Shown: positions 54,368 to 57,844 of the stretch, one piece after another
How positions within the stretch are numbered: position 1 is the first letter of the stretch
Layout of the letters: every line of letters begins with the position of its first letter
DNA from: Anaerolineales bacterium
GTDB taxonomy: Bacteria; Chloroflexota; Anaerolineae; Anaerolineales; UBA6663
Direction: 5' to 3'
Assembly (NCBI GenBank): GCA_020850595.1
Contig: JADZEK010000124.1
Coordinates: 1-57,844, forward strand
DNA length: 57,844 nucleotides
Position numbers and translations under genes: made by a program
The notes under the pieces: generated by a model
What the model was told of the DNA's origin: nothing
The model's database searches: none
The model's input: the letters and a program-made list of their open reading frames with translations, nothing else

Positions 54368-54946
54368 CTACTCGGCGCGCAGCTCGCGCCAGTAGTGCAG
54401 GAGCGTGCCGCCGTCGGTGAGGCCGCCGCCCGGCAGCCGGAGCGGCACCAACGCCCCCAACCCCAAGATCAAGCCATTGGTGACGGCGCTAAACGCCGCC
54501 AGCCAGCCCGCTACGGCCACGGCGGGCGGCAAGATCTCTGTGCCACGCGGGAACAGATAGGCCGCCAGCGGCCAGCTCAGCAGCCCCAGGACGACATTGA
54601 CGCCAAAGCCCCCCAGCGCCCGCCGCAGATGCAGCCGCGGGGCCAGGTCAGGCTCATCATCTGGGTAGAGGCTGCGGGCGAACACGGAGAAGAAGTGCAG
54701 GCCGCGCATGGGGTAGCCGGTGAGGCGGGCGGCGACGGCGTGGCCGGCCTGGTGCAGCAGCTCGAAGACGAAAAACAGCAGCGCCGAGAGCGCGCCCGCG
54801 GCCAGCGCGGGGCCGAGACGCAGGTGGGCCAGCCAGCCGGCCAGCGCGGCGGCGGCCAGGGCCAGGACGCCGAATGAGATCAGCGCCGCGGCGCTGAAGG
54901 AGACGCGCAAGCCGACGAAGTTGAAGGCGAACAAGGGTTTAGTCAT
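54368..54946 (-). CDS. M50-like membrane protein with HQxxH in place of HExxH
   Basis: A 192-residue protein with four or more membrane helices. It resembles site-2-protease (M50) family members: FFVFELLHQAGHAVAARLTGYPM, then a central membrane region, and NGLILGLGALVPLR-LPGGGLTDGG with the conserved Asp. However, the zinc motif is His65-Gln66-Ala-Gly-His69, so the catalytic Glu is Gln. That predicts no or very low protease activity. The ATG at 54946 overlaps the stop of the upstream response regulator-diguanylate cyclase gene by 8 bases, so the two are translated together. Confidence 0.8.
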   Translation of the reverse strand: MTKPLFAFNFVGLRVSFSAAALISFGVLALAAAALAGWLAHLRLGPALAAGALSALLFFVFELLHQAGHAVAARLTGYPMRGLHFFSVFARSLYPDDEPDLAPRLHLRRALGGFGVNVVLGLLSWPLAAYLFPRGTEILPPAVAVAGWLAAFSAVTNGLILGLGALVPLRLPGGGLTDGGTLLHYWRELRAE

Positions 54947-55913
54947 GGGGGCGGGCGGCCAGCGGCGCGGCCAGGGTGACGCGGTTGCGCCCGGCGCGCT
55001 TGGAGGTGTAGAGAGCCTGGTCGGCGGCGCGCACGAGCTGGTCGAGCCAGGCCTCATCGGCCTGGCTGTCGGTGGGCCGGGCGCCGGTGATGGCCGCGGC
55101 GGCGTCGAGCGTGGCGACGCCCAGGCTGGCCGACAACCGTTCGTCTGCGCCGGGGAGCGGCAGGAGCGTTTCGGCCAGCTTGGCGCGGATGCGCTCGGCG
55201 GCGGCGGCGGCTTCGGCGGCCGTCGCGCCGGGGAGGAGCATGAGGAATTCTTCGCCGCCCCAGCGCCCACCGACGTCGTAGGAGCGCAGCAGGCCGTCGA
55301 GCAGTTCGGCCACGCGCCGCAGGGTGCGGTCGCCGGCTTCGTGGCCGTGGCGGTCGTTGATGTCCTTGAAGTGATCTACGTCGAGCAGGATGACGCTGAG
55401 GGGGAAGCTGGCGGTGCCGCGGGCCAGGCGGTTCAGCTCGGCCAGGGCGCGGTCGTGGATGGCGCGGCGGTTGAAGAGGCCGGTGAGGGTGTCGGTCAGG
55501 GCCAGGATTTCCATCTGGCGGCGAGAGGCGAGCAGGCTGTCCTCCAATTGGAGGACGCGCGCGCCGATGGTCAGGCGGGCGAGCAGTTCATCTGGATCGA
55601 AGGGTTTGGTGAGGTAGTCGTCGGCGCCGGACGCGAGGCCGGCGAGGCGGTCTGGCCGGGCGTCGAGGGCGGTGAGCATGAGGATATAAGTGTAGCCCGC
55701 GGCTTGCGCGGCGCGGATGTTCTGGATGAGTTGCAGGCCGTTCAGGTTGGGCATCATCCAGTCGGTGATGATGAGGCGGTAGCGCTCCTGCTGGAACAAG
55801 GCCCAGGCGTGCCGGCCGTCTTCGGCCTCGACGACGGCGTGGCCGGCGTGGGCCAGGTTGAGGGCCAGCAGGCGGCGCGCGTGGGGGTCATCGTCCACGA
55901 TCAGGATTTGCAC
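54939..55913 (-). CDS. Response regulator with GGDEF output (PleD-like diguanylate cyclase)
   Basis: A 324-residue two-domain protein. The receiver domain (about 1-120) has the acidic pair VDDDPHARR, phospho-acceptor Asp51 in IITDWMMPNLNG, and the conserved Thr and Lys in MLTALDA and TKPFDPDELL. The GGDEF domain (about 140-300) has the active site GGEEF in GRWGGEEFLMLLPG, the substrate segment DVDHFKDINDRHGHEAGD, and an inhibitory I-site RSYD five residues before GGEEF. It is predicted to synthesise c-di-GMP when phosphorylated. No kinase gene is adjacent; the two kinases at 36217-41654 are candidate partners by proximity only. Confidence 0.94.
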   Translation of the reverse strand: MQILIVDDDPHARRLLALNLAHAGHAVVEAEDGRHAWALFQQERYRLIITDWMMPNLNGLQLIQNIRAAQAAGYTYILMLTALDARPDRLAGLASGADDYLTKPFDPDELLARLTIGARVLQLEDSLLASRRQMEILALTDTLTGLFNRRAIHDRALAELNRLARGTASFPLSVILLDVDHFKDINDRHGHEAGDRTLRRVAELLDGLLRSYDVGGRWGGEEFLMLLPGATAAEAAAAAERIRAKLAETLLPLPGADERLSASLGVATLDAAAAITGARPTDSQADEAWLDQLVRAADQALYTSKRAGRNRVTLAAPLAARPHD

Positions 55914-56030
55914 AGTGGGCTGATTGTACGCAGACGGCGAGGCGGTGCAAGCCGACAGCGGGGCGCGGGCGGCCGAGGGGTGAGCAGGGAGCAGGCGCGC
56001 CCGGTTGCGCCCTTACGCCCGGCAGCGGCC

Positions 56031-57518
56031 CTAGCCGCGGCGGCGGCGCGGGCGGCGGGGGCGGCCTTCGCCGCCGCTGTGCTCCCGGCCGGCGCGCTCG
56101 GCTTTGGTGGGGCCGCCGTTGGCGGGCGGGGCGTCGCCGGAAGGCAGCGGCGCGTGCAGGGCGGCCTGGTAGTAGTCGTCGAGCAGCATGGCAATGAGGG
56201 CCAACTCCTCTTCGCTCTCGGCCAGGCCGCGCGCCAGGGGCACGAAGCGGCGGCTGCGCTCGGTTTGCAGCTTGTCGCGGTCGCGCAGGCGGGCCTCCAG
56301 CAGGGCGGTGGTGCGCTGGGCGACCACGGCTTCCACTTCTTCGTCACTGGGCAGCGGCCGCTCGTGCAGGGGGATGGCGAAGCGCTTGGCGATGCGGTCT
56401 AGCTCGAAGCGCTCGACGGCGGTGACGAGCGAGATGGCGGTGCCGGTGGCGCCGGCGCGGCCGGTGCGGCCGGAGCGGTGGATGTAGGCCTCGAAGTCCT
56501 CGGGCGGCTCGTATTGGATGACGTGCGACAGGTCGGGGATGTCGAGGCCGCGGGCGGCGACGTCGGTGGCGACCAGCAGGCGCAGCGTGCCCTGGCGCAC
56601 GCGCTCGAGCACGCGCTCGCGCTCGGCCTGCGCGAGGTCGGCCGAGAGGGCGTCGGCGTCGTAGCCGAAGCGTTGGAGCACGGTGGCGACGTAGGTGACT
56701 TTGAGCTTGGTGTTGCAGAAGATGATGGCCGCGGCCGGGTTCTCGATCTCGATGATGCGGATGAGGCTGCGGTCTTTATCCATGCCGGGCACGGTGTAGA
56801 AGACGTGCTCGGTGTCGGAGACGTGCAGGTGGTCGCGGCTGAGGCTGATGAACTCCGGCCGGCGCAAGAACTCCTCGGCGGTGCGCATGACGTAGGCCGG
56901 GAAGGTGGCCGAGAACATGGCGGTGGTGAGCGGGCGGCGCGGCAGGTAGCGCTGGACGCGCTTCATGTCGGGGTAGAAGCCCATGCTGAGCATGCGGTCG
57001 GCTTCGTCGAAGATGAGCACGCGCAGTTGGTCAAGGTTGAGCGAACGGCGCAGCAGGTGGTCGAGCACGCGGCCGGGCGTGCCCACGACGACCTGCGCGC
57101 CGGCCTGCAGGGCGTCTATCTGCGGGCCGTAGCCCACGCCGCCGTAGACGGCCACGGTGCGCAGGCCCGCGCCGCCGCAGATGGTTTCGGCCTCTTGCCA
57201 GACCTGGCGAGCCAGCTCGCGGGTGGGCACGAGGATGAGGGCCTGGGTGGTGGCCGAGCGGCTGTTGAGCAGCTCGAGCAGCGGGAGCAGAAAGGCCCCG
57301 GTCTTGCCGCTGCCGGTGCGGGCCTGGATCATGGCATCGCGCCCGGCGCGCAGGTAGGGGATGGCGCGAGCCTGGACGGGCATGAGGCCAGGCCAGCCGG
57401 AGCGGGCCGCGGCGGCCTGCATGTCGGCCGGCAGTTGGTCGAGGGTGACGTCGGGCAGGGTGGGGTTGGTTTCCGGCGCGGCCGGCAAAGGCGTTGAGGG
57501 TTCAGCAGGGAGTGACAA
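56031..57518 (-). CDS. DEAD-box RNA helicase
   Basis: A 495-residue ATP-dependent RNA helicase. All motifs are present: the Q-motif region (LMPVQARAIPYLRAG), motif I ARTGSGKT, Ia PTRELARQ, II DEAD in LIFDEADRMLSMGF, III SAT, IV IIFCNTK, V ATDVAARGLDIP and VI HRSGRTGRAG. The C-terminus is Arg/Gly-rich and ends RPRRPRRRRG, an RNA-binding tail. The family works in ribosome assembly, mRNA decay or cold adaptation; the specific type (CsdA-, RhlE- or CshA-like) cannot be fixed. It appears monocistronic. Confidence 0.95.
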   Translation of the reverse strand: MSLPAEPSTPLPAAPETNPTLPDVTLDQLPADMQAAAARSGWPGLMPVQARAIPYLRAGRDAMIQARTGSGKTGAFLLPLLELLNSRSATTQALILVPTRELARQVWQEAETICGGAGLRTVAVYGGVGYGPQIDALQAGAQVVVGTPGRVLDHLLRRSLNLDQLRVLIFDEADRMLSMGFYPDMKRVQRYLPRRPLTTAMFSATFPAYVMRTAEEFLRRPEFISLSRDHLHVSDTEHVFYTVPGMDKDRSLIRIIEIENPAAAIIFCNTKLKVTYVATVLQRFGYDADALSADLAQAERERVLERVRQGTLRLLVATDVAARGLDIPDLSHVIQYEPPEDFEAYIHRSGRTGRAGATGTAISLVTAVERFELDRIAKRFAIPLHERPLPSDEEVEAVVAQRTTALLEARLRDRDKLQTERSRRFVPLARGLAESEEELALIAMLLDDYYQAALHAPLPSGDAPPANGGPTKAERAGREHSGGEGRPRRPRRRRG

Positions 57519-57844
57519 AGTTCAGGGTACTTTCCGCGCGGCGGGCCGCGCCTAACAATGCGCTGGGCGGGGGTTCGCTGGTCTGAACCGCCCGCCCATA
57601 TTCTAGCGTATTGCGGGGAGAACCTAACCCCCAACTCCCATAGGCGCGAACTTAGGCCGTGGCAGTCCGACGGCAGGCGATGGGCACACGGGCTGACACG
57701 CCCGGGGGGCGCTGCCGGGCAGACTTCCCATCCCCCTGACCCCCTTCCCACTGAAAAGACGTGGGAAGGGGGAGGAATTTTCTTAAAGGGGCGGCGGGCC
57801 AAAAGCAGGCCCGCCTTCCCTTTGGCTTTCCCGGGGCAAACACA
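57519..57844. other. Non-coding right end with a 12-bp hairpin
   Basis: No supported gene. CCCCCTTCCCAC (57740-57751) pairs with GTGGGAAGGGGG (57761-57772) around a 9-base loop, with a TTTTCTT tract at 57778-57784. It could be a terminator for a gene lying to the left on the plus strand, but none exists here, so it is probably a repeat. Open frames in this stretch have no family resemblance. Confidence 0.45.

Noticed and set aside
57652..57843. 63-codon open frame at the right edge on the minus strand
   Set aside because: It has no ribosome site, contains the 12-bp inverted repeat, and shows the Pro/Arg-rich composition of G+C-rich non-coding sequence.

Overview
This is a high-G+C bacterial segment, most likely from a member of the Chloroflexota (Anaerolineae/Caldilineae-like). 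That placement is an inference from a very long SecA with large insertions, GAF-rich sensor kinases, a Ser/Thr kinase fused to a periplasmic-type propeller, a HrcA/CIRCE heat-shock operon and overall gene style. No rRNA or marker comparison could be run. Most of the window is dense housekeeping sequence broken by two accessory regions.

Layout. 1-4,972: a sigma-70 promoter and a Phe-type T-box leader drive pheS, followed by pheT and a cluster of intergenic repeats. 4,973-9,138: a GAF protein and a membrane Ser/Thr kinase with a propeller ectodomain, divergent from a DNPH1-like nucleotide hydrolase. 9,391-14,511: rpsU, an M16 peptidase, a TrmH-type RNA methyltransferase, a macrodomain protein and the infC-rpmI-rplT operon, in which infC appears to start at AUC. 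14,792-19,537: a lasso-peptide biosynthetic operon (RRE protein, leader peptidase, cyclase, five tandem precursor genes, HprK-like kinase). Four of the precursors lie inside or across open frames that do not start at their real start codons. 19,590-26,943: a CapA-like lipoprotein, a YprB-type nuclease, a DUF2200 protein and secA.

27,079-30,447: a markedly A+T-richer island with Vsr, an HNH endonuclease, a C5 cytosine methyltransferase and two small unknown genes, which looks like an acquired restriction-modification module. 30,628-35,469: a propeller lipoprotein, then the methylmalonyl-CoA mutase B12 subunit, meaB, a GNAT acetyltransferase and prs. 35,626-41,654: a small helical protein and two overlapping sensor histidine kinases. 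41,876-48,100: thioredoxin divergent from the CIRCE-controlled hrcA-grpE-dnaK-dnaJ-prmA operon. 48,204-50,342: a cupin, infA and an S1-type ribosomal protein gene whose leader holds an intrinsic terminator just before the start codon. 50,444-57,518: a TetR regulator and GT2 glycosyltransferase, a J-domain/SUMF1 fusion, a helical protein, a response regulator-diguanylate cyclase coupled to an M50-like membrane protein lacking the catalytic Glu, and a DEAD-box helicase.

The strongest candidate for a new system is the five-precursor lasso cluster. Other points for follow-up are the S1 leader attenuator, the AUC start of infC, several apparently leaderless promoters, and three families of short dispersed intergenic repeats.
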